NCBI GenBank assembly: GCA_019915015.1
Contig: JAHBBC010000016.1
Location: forward strand, 1 to 64,000
Direction: 5' to 3'
DNA from: Auriscalpium vulgare
Lineage: Eukaryota; Basidiomycota; Agaricomycetes; Russulales; Auriscalpiaceae
DNA: 64,000 nucleotides
In this document: positions 47,282-57,340 of the stretch, piece after piece
How positions within the stretch are numbered: position 1 is the first letter of the stretch
Layout of the letters: each line of letters opens with the position of its first letter
Translations under genes and position numbers: made by a program
The notes under the pieces: model-generated
Told to the model about the DNA's origin: nothing
Databases searched by the model: none
Seen by the model: the letters and a program-made list of their open reading frames with translations, nothing else

Positions 47282-48524
47282 CTTCTTGAACTCTGTGTGG
47301 AATGTATACTTGTCCATATGCACGTACCATTCAATCATCCCTCTTCCCTTCCCTTCCCATCGCGTTCATGTTCATACATACCTGCATTTGGAAACTGTGC
47401 CCGTAATAGAGACGTCGTTCATCGACATACTCTTGTGTTCTTGGCATGATGCATGAGTGAGTCGTCCATTGAGCACCGACCGGAGATGAAATTTCCGCGG
47501 AACTTGAAGTTCCCATCAACAGAGTCGCCGCGTCCGCGCCGCAACGCCGCTGACTCTTCCGCTCTCTTGCCACCTCCACCGCTGTCGCCGACTCTGATGT
47601 GTGCATTCATTCAATGTCCAACGTTAACTCCGTTCATTCACGACAACTGAGACTCGAATCGTGCGTTTGTCTCCATCCATTACTATTAGTCACTCCGAGG
47701 CGCAGCTTCGCACCGTCGGCGTTACATTCATCTCCATCAAGACGGCATGAAACTCTACCGGACCCGGAGCCCCCAGGCTGTGTAGACTGCATGTCGAGCG
47801 CTGGGAGTTGTCTACTCGATTCAAGTATCCGTGCGTGTGACTATGGCAGTGCTGGGCATCGATACGAAGTCGATACGACCGCATGCAAAGGCCCCATGGA
47901 CGACACGTCTGTCGCACAGGCTCATTCATCACACCGCCGTTACGCCGTGCCACCCTTCCATTCAATCCAGAGATGACATGTCGGATAGCTAGGCGATCAT
48001 GAATGGTCTGCGCCTTTTCCGTACGTGCCATCTAATTCTGACGGATTGGCGCTGCAGATAACAGCGCGCATGTCCGCCCCGCCGCCGCTAGAAACCGGAC
48101 GGCCTGGCTGCCTGGCCTTCCTATTTGTCGGCACTTTGCAACACGTTGTCGGCCATGGCGCTCGGCCTGGCTCGGCGTTCGGGCGCACTCCTGCGCACTC
48201 TCACCAGGTGTGCCAACTTGATGCATGCAATACCCCTCGAAATCCAATCATGATGGATATATGAGTTATATGGGTGTTTGGGATAATGATTGTCTTGCTC
48301 GCGTCCTCGGTACAGGGCATGGTTGTTGTATGTGTCGATTTCGCTTGCATGCTCAGGGTCATTCATGCCCTGACGTGGGCGTCAGCAGGCGTCAGCGTGC
48401 TCATTTGACGTCTTGTTCAGCGGGATGCATGCATACTTAAGGGCGATGGGTACCTTTCCCTTTAGAGCTTCCCTCCTCCCTCCCACCTTATCCACAGCAC
48501 CTCTCTCTCCCCCGCCACGACGCC
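47282..48524. other. Intergenic region between repeat-protein copy 2 and MBOAT gene 1
   Basis: No gene recognised in about 1.2 kb. A pyrimidine-rich tract (about 48466-48515) lies directly before the MBOAT start, as is common in strongly expressed fungal genes. GCATGCAT-like and GCGTCAG repeats (two GGCGTCAGC copies near 48378-48400) are present. Confidence 0.4.
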
Positions 48525-49988
48525 ATGGGGTTCACTGACGTGCTCAGCTTCGCCACCCCAGCTCCAGGGAACTTTTCCTTGTGAGCATTTTCACGCCTAT
48601 CGTCGATGACCGACTGACCCCACTCAGCAGCGGCGACGGCTCGTCAAGTTCCGGCTTTGCTATACTGTCGCGCGTATGGCCAAGAGCAGAGGAACGCATC
48701 GCTTTCACGAAATACAACTTTTACACCGAGTTCGCGCCATGGCTGCTGGGCTTCTACACCCTCGCCGTCCTCGTCCAGTTGCCAAATACGCGCACTTTAC
48801 GTATGGGCGTTCTCGCAGTGATGGTGGCGCTGGGCTGGCATCTCGCCACGGCGTACGAATATGCCGAGATGCCAGTGAAGGCAGGGGACAACTGGGTCAG
48901 CTTCACCGTTTGCGTGAGTACATTATGATCCGTCTGTCCTTAGTTCGCCTCCGCTCATATGTTCCGGCTCATTTCATCAGTGGCTCATCTCGTTTTGGAT
49001 GCTGCGCGCGATTGACTTCGCGACCTCGGACAAACTTTTCAAACGCATCAAATGGTCGAACCTTCCCGATGACGCTCCGCAGGACTTCCAGACGCAGCTC
49101 AAAGGCGCTCTGCTCAACGCTCCCGACTTGTGTTTCAACGGACGCGGCATCGGCTGGAATTGGGGCAAGAACATCTACACGCCTCCCCAGACGTCGAGCA
49201 CAGGCGCCCTCGTCGCGGAGACGCCCGCGCTAGACTACCTCTACAACTACATCAAGGTCCAGATTTTCTTCGACTTTGTGCTGTTCGCGCAGCAGACGTG
49301 GACGCTATACCCCGCGCCTGGGTACGCGGTGCACCCCGCGGGCGGCACGATCTTCGACCCGACGCTGCCGTGGTATCTGTTCGCGGGCAAGTGCGTGGCG
49401 ATGACGATCCTGTGCCCCGTCGGGCTGTGCTCGTCGTTCGCAGCGACCTACTACATCGTTGCATTCTTGTGCATCACGCTGCTCGGGCAGTCGTCTGCGC
49501 AGTGGCCGCCGCTGTTCCAGGACCCGTGGCGCGCGACCAGCCTCGCGGACTACTGGGGCACGCGCTGGCACCAGGTCTTCAAGCGCTCGTTTGTCGTGTG
49601 CGGCGCGAAGCCCGCCGCGCGTGTGTTTGGGCGCGCGGGCGGCGTCATCGGCGCGTTCTTCGTGTCGGGTGTGATGCACGACACGGGCGTGTGGGGCGCG
49701 GGGCTCGGCACGGACCCCGGGTCCATCACGATGTTCTTCACGATGATGGGCGTCGGGTGCGTGCTTGAGGAGGTGTGGAAGCAGAAGACGGGCAGGAAGG
49801 TTGGCGGCGTGCTTGGGTGGGCGTGGGCGATGGTGTGGATGCTGTACTGGGGCAGCTTCATCATCGATGCGTGGGCGCGGAGGGGCCTCATCATCAGCAA
49901 GATGTCGGCAGACGCGATGCGGCCGTCGTTGTACTGGGCCAAGGTCGTGCAGCGCTGGATAGAGCTGAACGGGCAGCCGCCCGTTTGA
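48525..49988 (+). CDS. MBOAT wax-synthase-like O-acyltransferase, copy 1
   Basis: Exons 48525-48580, 48628-48913 and 48981-49988 give 449 aa in frame. Multiple membrane helices occur (FAPWLLGFYTLAVLVQL, VAMTILCPVGLCSSFAATYY and others). Family motifs are CFNGRGIGWNWGK, ATSLADYWGTRWHQVFKR (conserved RWHQ) and FFVSGVMHDTGVWG (the putative active-site His), then GWAWAMVWMLYWGSFIIDAWARRGL. This matches the wax-synthase-type MBOAT domain, which transfers acyl groups to alcohols or terpenoids. In mushrooms these genes are numerous and often lie in secondary-metabolite clusters. The substrate is unknown. A paralogue lies at 54047. Confidence 0.88.
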
Positions 49989-50326
49989 AGGTTAGTGGGG
50001 AGGTACTTACACGCAGTAACGTTGCATCATCATGGTCCCTAATATTTCACTTGTACTTCCTACTAGTTTCCGCTACGTCTGACTGTGTGCATTAGCTTCC
50101 TCAGATTTCTATGCTTGACAGAACAAATGAATGCGGCGTTGAAATTCCGGTGTCAGTTCGGGAGTGCCGCTGCTGCGCGCCTTTCAATGGACATACATAT
50201 GTCTTGTCGTCAATACGCGTGGTTACGAGTCTAGTTGATGCCAGCGGTAAGCCGCCACAAATTCGATGCCTAGTTCTAGGGGCCTCGAGTCGAGGCTTGC
50301 GATTGCCGATCAATCGAACATACATA

Positions 50327-51060
50327 TCACAGAGCGAGCGATGTGAATGCGACAGATACTATACGGAAGCCATGCAACTCTGCGCAATTACGCCCCTGTT
50401 GATAGCGGTGTCCTCCGAGCCACTTCAAAAGGTGCACGAATAGTCGTACTGTATATATTTGATCCCACACAAACCGTTCGACAAGAGATTCCACTCGAAG
50501 CCTTATTCTCCAATGTCTGCTAACAGCCGAAAAACTGCGTCGCATGAGCCGCCACTGCTGCTCGAGGAGCTCCCGAGCGGGCGGGCAGATATTGGGGTCT
50601 GAGTTGGTCATCGCAAGGACGAATGGCCGGAGAAAGCCCAGGTTAGAGGCTAAACAGCGTCAGCTCACTCGAAGACGATCCGTAGGTACCCATACCTCAT
50701 AGTACTCGCGCCGGAGGATATTCCCTATGACAAATATATCCAGCTTAAAGGGATCATTGGGAACGGTGTCAGAAAGCTCGGGCGGTTCTTGGTCTTCCGA
50801 CCGCTGAGTAGTCTCGATGCTGGATCGCTGTCCAACGGAAATTCGGACGAGATACCGTAGTCCACAAAGTAGTACTTGACCAGTCATACCTACCAGATCT
50901 ACAAGTCTGGGGTAGCACCGAGCTACTCTTGACTATCCGCCGGCGTCAAGTAGGTGGAATCCTTCGGGAAACATTCAATTGCGCTCGCGTCCATCATGAT
51001 ATTGGGTGACGCGCAGTCCCTATGAATCACGTATTAGCGTATGAGAACTTGGTCGTAGAA
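50327..51060 (-). pseudogene. Relic of a fungal-type protein kinase-like gene
   Basis: Reading leftward: FYDQVLIR, an in-frame TAA, then VIHRDCASPNIMMDAS (catalytic loop, HRDC variant), KYYFVDYGISSEFPLDSD (DYG in place of DFG), a frame change, then EPPELSDTVPNDPFKLDIFVIGNILRRE (shown as two pieces in different exons) and MTNSDPNICPPARELLEQQW. This motif order is that of the large kinase-like family of Agaricomycetes. Upstream pieces to about 51480 (DPPISVFDPNHPYNRF) may belong to the same gene, but no N-lobe is recognisable. The in-frame stop plus the shift point to decay. Confidence 0.6.
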
Positions 51061-51477
51061 GGTGACCCCGACCCTCCAGAAAGTTACGCGCATCGTATCT
51101 CGTGAGAGCGCAAATTCTCTGCAAATCGGTTGTAGGGATGGTTGGGGTCGAAGACGGAAATTGGAGGATCAATGTTGTCCAGTAGAGGGCTTTCCTTGGT
51201 CTGTCTGTAGGGCTCGCCGCAGAGCCTGTTCCTGCCATGACCTCCTGCCACGCGCGCACGAGCACACTTAAGGATCCGCAAAGGGAAGCAACTGCCTACA
51301 GACTCCGGGCCGATGTAGTGGACTCGCATGCGCTTGTAGCGACTGGGCAAGCGGCGTATATGGAGAAGAATCTGTCCGCCGCGCGGTGTCACCTATGTGC
51401 TCGCCGGGCCGAGTACTGACAGTGAGGCTGATTGGAATATGGGTCGTGGTGGAAAGATATGAGTTGGCGCCGTGCAT

Positions 51478-52024
51478 CAGCGCTTCAACCGCCGGGGCGT
51501 TGACACTGCGGATTACCTAAGCTCGTGCTCTGTCCACGAACTGAACCTTGTTTTCGTATCGTACACTGCACTGCAAGTAAGTATCTCGTGTCTTTCTGGC
51601 CTCTGAGACGCTTGGCTGATTCGAGCGTTGAGAGGATAAAGATAAAGGAAAGGGTTAGGATGACGGGAAGACGCATACACTGTGGCAGCAGCCATTCTCC
51701 ATCCCGCCAGGGACGGCAAATATCGCGTTCGATCTGAGCTCACCGCATTGCAACGGCGCAGCGGCTGCCAGTCCGTCCCTTTCGCATGGACTGCGCATCC
51801 ACTCACAAAGGCGCTTTGAATTGGCGCTCCGCAGTCAAACGTTGTATTTCAATTGTATTTCGACTGACGCGCTATAACCGCAGGCTTTTCCTCTCCGACG
51901 GTTGCTGTGCGGCAATCGTGTATATAGTCCTGGCGAATTTACACGATGCAGCATCACATACTTAGGCCTGTAATATTTTCTCCCCCTCCCTCCCTTCCAC
52001 CCTCCTACTAGAGCAAAGTTCACG
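51478..52024. promoter_or_regulatory. Upstream region of the RTA1-like gene
   Basis: TATATAG at 51921-51927 lies about 100 bp before the ATG at 52025, followed by a C/T-rich tract (about 51978-52005). The rest shows no gene. Confidence 0.4.
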
Positions 52025-53326
52025 ATGGGTACGCCGGTGTATGACAGTGGCCCTGACCCCGACTCCCAGTACCACTACGACCCGACTCGATGGGTCGCCA
52101 TTGTCTTCGTAGTTCTATTCAGCCTCTCCACCAGTAGGCCCTATGCGCGTTTATACGTTGCCTAGCGTGTTGCTGACGATATCCATGTATAGTTGCTCAC
52201 CTCGGCCAGCTCGTCCGGTGGCGCATGTGGTGGTTGCTGCCTACGGTTGTGCTGTGCGGCGTCCTCGAGATAGCGGGCTGGAGCGGGCGACTATGGTCCA
52301 GCTTCGACAATGGCACCTTAGATTCGCCCTTCATGCTGCAGTGAGCTCCCGATGTCAATTGTTGTTGTCTTACCGCTGAGCCCTGTTGTGCAGGATCATT
52401 ACCACCATCATCGCGCCTACACCGTTGGTCGGGGCCAACTTCATCTTACTGGGGCGTATCATCCGCCGCCTAGGACCACGTTACAGCCGCCTCGGCCCCA
52501 AACTGTGTACGCTGCCTTTGCCTGGCTAACTAACCTCGTTTGGTTTAAACTGACGGGTGGTTTGCAGACACGACAATTTTCCTGACATGCGTAAGTTCCG
52601 ATTCTCTCGCACGATGGGTAACTACGCGGCTCACCACCCATACCACAGGATATCGTAGCCCTCGTCGTGCAAGGCGGTGGAGGTGGTATTGCCTCAGGCA
52701 ACAGCAATTCAAATGCAAAACTCGGCGGTAACATCATGCTCGGCGGCATCATCTTCCAACTGAGTAGGCATTATCCTGTCAGGCATCTGTCAGCGTTGAC
52801 TAACCTACCACAACCGTAGTCGCGATTATTTGCTACGCCGCGCTCGCGGCGGAGTTCCTGCTACGATACGTCAGGGACAGACCCTTCGAGAAGCGTAATG
52901 CTCCTGACCAGCCTAGGGGGCGCACCGACAAGCACATGAAAATTTTGCTCGGCGGCATGTCGCTCATGACGGTCTTCATCCTCATCCGGTTAGTTGCACT
53001 CGACCCTCCGTCTTTGCGCGCACTGACATGTCCTATGAAGTTCCGTGTACCGTACCATCGAGCTTGCGGACGGTTGGAACGGCAAGGTCATCTCAACGCA
53101 AGTACTGTTCAGTAAGATCAATCCTGTTGGCATCGCATACTGTTAGCTCAAACTTGATTTTACAGATGTGTTTGACGGCGCCATGATCACGCTGGCAATG
53201 GTGACGCTCAACTTATGCCACCCTGGCTATCTTCTACGCCCAGAGCCTGAGTTTCAAGACGGATCGGACATATCTCTAGCCTACCAGAAGCAACATGCAC
53301 CTCTGGTGGGTGTGAATGGTGTCTGA
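52025..53326 (+). CDS. RTA1-like seven-helix membrane protein
   Basis: Starts MGTPVYDSGPDPDSQYHYDP. The first intron begins at the GTAGGCC near 52134 and the exon then reads IAHLGQLVRWRMWWLLPTVV, GVLEIAGWSGRLWSS. Later exons: ITTIIAPTPLVGANFILLG, DIVALVVQGGGGGIA, MLGGIIFQL-VAIICYAALAAEFLL, GMSLMTVFILIRSVYRTIEL, VLFNVFDGAMITLAMVTLNL, stop at 53326. The HLGQ..R, GGG and RSVYRTIEL...FD elements are those of the RTA1 family (7-aminocholesterol resistance and lipid-translocation-associated proteins such as Rsb1). About six or seven exons, all joinable in frame as far as checked. The role in lipid transport is inferred from the family. Confidence 0.88.
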
Positions 53327-54046
53327 CGGTCGTGACTACCATCCTACTTATATGACGGGCTACTCTCGGGCTACTCGACACCCTATTTCCGTACTCAACT
53401 TTATCATGTACTTCATGTACTAGAATTCAATGACAACGACACGGACACTTTGTTGATTTTATCAATTACGGTTGTCAGGCGATATGATATATATTGCGCG
53501 AAAAGCGCACGGCAAGCGATGGACCGGGGAACGTGTTGTGATATGGAGCCCGCGTGTGACTCGCCAACTGCTTCCAATTGAGTTGCGGTGTGCCTGCGGG
53601 CCTCGCGCACGGACCTCGCCATGAATATTGGCGGCCTGGCGCCTCCAAGCCGGGGATAGCCAGCGACGCGTCGACGCGTCTTTGCCGTAATGCCACCTAC
53701 GTCAGCCCACCCCACTGTGGGCGCTTGACTGCCTTGTCCGCAACGTCCACGCGCCATATGCCGACACAACATTTCCGCTGCCTCAACATCCTGCCTCTCC
53801 CCGCCCATTTCTTTTCCGCGCCATAGCGAACTAATCCTCCCGGATTTCCGTGCAACACCACCCGGGCCTTTCTGGGCCCGAACAAGTAGCCCCAGAGCAC
53901 CGTGCCCATTTTACGTCTCGCGGCGGTCCACGACCGGAAATTAGCACGCACACAGGCGCACACCGTGACTAGCTCGTTGTTTGATAAAGCTCGACGCGTC
54001 CATCGTACCACTCATCGCCGCCCCCCTATCCGCGCCGCCGTCGACC
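53327..54046. other. Upstream region of MBOAT gene 2
   Basis: No gene. The part at about 53830-53920, including GGGCCCGAACAAGTAGCCCC, recurs at about 58990-59080 before the decayed MBOAT copy, so the promoter was duplicated with the gene. Confidence 0.55.
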
Positions 54047-55348
54047 ATGCCAAACATAACCCTGCCCGACGCGCTCGCGCTCCTCCGCCTCCCCGCACCC
54101 GACCCCGCGCAGCGAGTCCCCCTGACCCCGCGCGCCCTCGCGCCGCTCTTCGCGCTCTACTACCTCCAGGCGGTCCTCGTCCTCCTCCCGCACACGCGCG
54201 TGCTGCGCGTCGCGCTGCTCCCGCCCATCTTCTATCTCGCGTACGTCGCCGCCGTCACGCAGGACTTTGCGCGCGGTGTCATCGCAGTGTTCCCCGTGCT
54301 CGACCCGGAGCGCGTCGTATGCTGGAACTACGCGTATGTGGTGCGTGCATTGCCCTTGCCCTCCTCTTGCTGCGGCGAAGTTGACTGTAATGGGGCAGAT
54401 CGCGACGATGGTGATTGCGCTGCGGGCGTTCGAGTGGGCGTGCGCTCCGCAGCCGTACAGGCGCTACGAGGCGGTGCCCGAGCAAGGCAAAGCCCCGCGC
54501 GAACGCCCGCTCACCGCGCTCTCCGCACTCGCCGACGCCGGCGAGCTACTCTGCAACCAGCGCGGGCTCGGCTGGAACTGGTCCCGGCAGCCCTTCCCCC
54601 CCACCACCCCCACCACGACGCCCTTCCGCCAATTCCGCTCCCTCTTCTTCAAGCTCACCATCTTCGACGCGATCCACTTCCTCCTGCAGCACTTCGTGCC
54701 CGCGCTCGACCGCGCCTCGGGAACATCGATTTTCGACCCCGCGCTCCCGCCCGCGCGGCGCTACGCGCAGAGCACGCTCATCACGCTCGGCGCGGGGCTC
54801 ATCGTGTACACGACCGTCGACGTGCTGTACCTCGCCGGCGCGCTCGCCGGGCAGCTCCTGCTCGGCCAGCCCGCCGCGGCGTGGCCCCCGCTCTCCGCGC
54901 GTCCGTGGTGCGCGACGTCGCTCGCGGACTTCTGGGGACGCCGCTGGCACCAGTTCTTCCGCCGGCTGTTCGTCGCGGCCGGCGCCCGCCCGCTCGGCGC
55001 GCTGCTCGGCCCCGCCGGCGCGGTCGCCGGCGCGTTCGGCGTGTCCGCGGTGCTGCACGATGCGGGGATGTGGGGGCTCGGCCGCGGGACGGAGTTCTGG
55101 GCGGTGGGCGGTTTCTTTTTGGTGAGCGGGGCCGGCGTGCTGCTGGAGCGCGCGTGGGCGGGGTGAGCGGGCGCGAGGTGGGCGGGGTAGGCGGGTGGGC
55201 GTGGACGATGGCGTGGACTGTGGGGTGGGGCGGGCTGATGGTGGATGCGTGGGCGCGGCGCGGGCTCGTGGGGAGCGATTTTCTGCCTGAGGCGTGGCGG
55301 CCGGGGAAGATGCTGCTCGTTGCGCTTGCGACGGGGCGGATGCCTTGA
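54047..55348 (+). CDS. MBOAT wax-synthase-like O-acyltransferase, copy 2
   Basis: Exon 1 is 54047-54340 and exon 2 runs from 54399. Motifs are CNQRGLGWNWSRQ, ATSLADFWGRRWHQFFRR, FGVSAVLHDAGMWGLG and, after one missing base in the G4 run at about 55160-55165, GWAWTMAWTVGWGGLMVDAWARRGL (listed as one run of motif pieces), stop 55348. With that base the protein is 414 aa. It is clearly related to the gene at 48525 but has a very high GC content and a different N-terminus. Convergent with the peptide gene, 442 bp away. The third, decayed copy at 59.0-59.8 kb derives from this one, not from copy 1. Confidence 0.84.
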   Translation: MPNITLPDALALLRLPAPDPAQRVPLTPRALAPLFALYYLQAVLVLLPHTRVLRVALLPPIFYLAYVAAVTQDFARGVIAVFPVLDPERVVCWNYAYVVRALPLPSSCCGEVDCNGADRDDGDCAAGVRVGVRSAAVQALRGGARARQSPARTPAHRALRTRRRRRATLQPARARLELVPAALPPHHPHHDALPPIPLPLLQAHHLRRDPLPPAALRARARPRLGNIDFRPRAPARAALRAEHAHHARRGAHRVHDRRRAVPRRRARRAAPARPARRGVAPALRASVVRDVARGLLGTPLAPVLPPAVRRGRRPPARRAARPRRRGRRRVRRVRGAARCGDVGARPRDGVLGGGRFLFGERGRRAAGARVGGVSGREVGGVGGWAWTMAWTVGWGGLMVDAWARRGLVGSDFLPEAWRPGKMLLVALATGRMP

Positions 55349-55790
55349 TGCGCGGAACTACAAATCATTGCCCTTGCGTATGGCTGTATTCACATTGCAG
55401 TCGACCGTCAAGCAGTTTTCCCTGGTCGTCAACTGCGACCTTCTGAGACCCAAAGCTAAAACGACCACCCGGCTGAGACCCTCACCGGTATGACCCCCGA
55501 GGGATTCAGAATTCTGAGCCTACAGTTGATGCGCGCGGACGAGGGATCCGATCAAAATAGGTGCGGAGGGGAGGGGTTTTCAAATTCCGGTTAAACATGA
55601 TATTACACACGGCAGTTTCGCTATCCTACTATCCTCAAACTGGTTCGGGACACTTCATGCTTGCCCACGAAATGAATGGTCTGAAGAGAGTTGGTCAGAC
55701 TCTATCACAGAATAGGATAGACACAACGCACGGTAGAGAATCTGCACAGAGTCTGGGCACATGATTGCCACCTCTACGCCTCAGTGCGCT
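55349..55790. other. Intergenic region between MBOAT gene 2 and the peptide gene
   Basis: Between two convergent stops. AT-richer than its surroundings; no gene or repeat recognised. Confidence 0.4.
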
Positions 55791-57275
55791 CTAAATAACA
55801 GAAGTGCAGTCAGTTTCTGGAGAATACTTGTGCAAACGTCCGGGCCACGCACTCCACCCGGGGCTGTCAAAGTCGGGCGCTGAAAAGAAACAGATTAATC
55901 GCCGGAGAATGAACAGGGATCACCGGCGCTGCACGTACCATCACGCTTCCATCCGGGGCTGTCGAACTCGGCTGAAAAGAAAGAAAAGAAAAAGATTAAT
56001 CGCTAGAGAACACGCTGGAAAGCACACAGGGATCGTCGCCGCACGTACTGTCGCGCTTCCAGCCGGGGCTGTCAAACTCAGCTAAAAAGAAAAGAAATAG
56101 ATTAATTGCTGGACAATATGCAGGAATCGCCGCTGTGCACGTACTAGCACGCTTCCAGCCGGGGCTGTCGAACTCAGCTGAAAAGAAAAAATTAAATGGC
56201 TGGAGAGAATACACAGGCATCGCCGCCGCACGTACTGTCACGCTTCCAGCCGGGGCTGTCAAACTCAGCTGAAGAGAAAAGAAATAGATTAATTGCTGGA
56301 CAATATGCAGGGATCGCCGCTGTGCACGTACTAGCACGCTTCCAGCCGGGGCTGTCAAACTCAGCTGAAAAGAAAAGAAAATTAAATGGCTGGAGAGAAT
56401 ACACAGGCATCGCCGCCGCACGTACTGTCGCGCTTCCAGCCGGGGCTGTCAAATTCGGCTGAAAGGAAACACATTACTTGCTGGAGAATACGCTGGGACC
56501 GCGGCCGCACGTACTGTCGCGCTTCCAGCCGGGGCTGTCAAACTCAGCTGAAAAGAAACAGATTGATCGCTGGAGATGATACGAAGTGATGTCCGCCGCA
56601 CGTACTGTCACGCTTCCAGCCGGGGCTGTCAAACTCAGCTGAAAAGAAAGATATCAATGGCTAGAAAATACGCAGGCATCGCCGCCGCACGTACTGTCAC
56701 GCTTCCAGCCGGGGCTGTCGAACTCGGCTGAAAGGAAACACATTAATCGCTGGAAAATACGCAGGGGCCGCCGCCCCACGTACTGTCACGCTTCCAGCCG
56801 GGGCTGTCAAACTCAGCTGAAAAGAAAGATATTAATGGCTAGAAGATACGCATGCATCGCCGCCGCACGTACTGTCGCGCCTCCAGCCGGGGCTGTCAAA
56901 CTCGGCTGAAAGAAACAGATTAATCGCTGGAGAATACGCAGGGAACTCCGCTGCACGTACTGCCACGCTTCCAGCCGGGGCTGTCGAACTCGGGCGCTGA
57001 CAAGAAACATATTAGTCCAGATAACTCACTGAGCAAGACTGGGATGGCCCCTGCACGCACCGTCACGCTCTAAAATACGAGAAAAGCGGCTCTAGTCAGT
57101 TGCTTGCTCAATGGACAATGCACGCACTGTAGACGGCTTTGGCCACTGCGATATGACAAGAACGTTTTAGTACGATTTAGTCGCTGGAGAAGCCGGTGCA
57201 CGTACTGCCAGCCACAGGAGCGGCGGAGACAACAGTCGCAAGGACAAGGGCGACAAAAGCAGAGGAGAACTTCAT
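55791..57275 (-). CDS. Secreted repeat-peptide precursor (KEP/RiPP-like) made of 16 micro-exons
   Basis: Exon 1 (57275-57206) encodes a 23-residue signal peptide (MKFSSAFVALVLATVVSA...) and ends in phase 1. It is followed by exons of 18 nt (57145-57128), 9 nt (57069-57061), 36 nt (56996-56961), eleven of 33 nt (high ends 56905, 56816, 56727, 56638, 56547, 56458, 56364, 56268, 56177, 56081, 55971) and a last exon 55879-55791 ending TAG. All introns are GT-AG, about 56-77 nt, most with GTACGT donors. All exons share phase 1 and sum to 195 codons. Each 33-nt exon encodes (T/A)EFDSPGW-KR-(D/A): an invariant core followed by a dibasic Kex2 site (RR once). The small exons add a KRDA site. Substitutions among units are almost all synonymous. 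This is the architecture of Kex2-processed fungal peptides, but with one repeat per exon. No tailoring enzyme (UstYa type) is seen in the window. The product is unknown. Confidence 0.78.
55850..56996 (-). repeat. Tandem array of about 13 intron-exon units, 88-110 bp each
   Basis: CCGGGGCTGTC recurs 13 times on the plus strand at spacings of 88-96 bp (110 for the last full unit). Each unit contains one 33-nt exon and one intron, with the shared intron text ending TTTCTTTTCAG-like on the minus strand. Exons are more conserved in amino-acid sense than introns, which vary by small indels. Confidence 0.92.
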
Positions 57276-57330
57276 GGCTAAGGATGTGGATGTTGAGTAT
57301 ACTGAGGTGTAGGCCAGCGGGCTCGTGCCG

Positions 57331-57340
57331 TATTTATATC
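57331..57340 (-). promoter_or_regulatory. TATA box of the peptide precursor gene
   Basis: On the minus strand GATATAAATA lies about 56-65 bp before the ATG at 57275. It supports that start over longer upstream open reading. A strong TATA box fits a highly or conditionally expressed secreted peptide. Confidence 0.55.

Noticed and set aside
56192..56462. Unspliced open frames through the array on both strands
   Set aside because: They read through the introns in different frames, lack a start or signal peptide and are explained by the repeat periodicity.
55850..56996. CRISPR-like or purely non-coding minisatellite array
   Set aside because: Spacing is regular, but the variable parts are introns, not unique spacers. 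Splice sites, reading phase and the dibasic sites are preserved, and the organism is a eukaryote.
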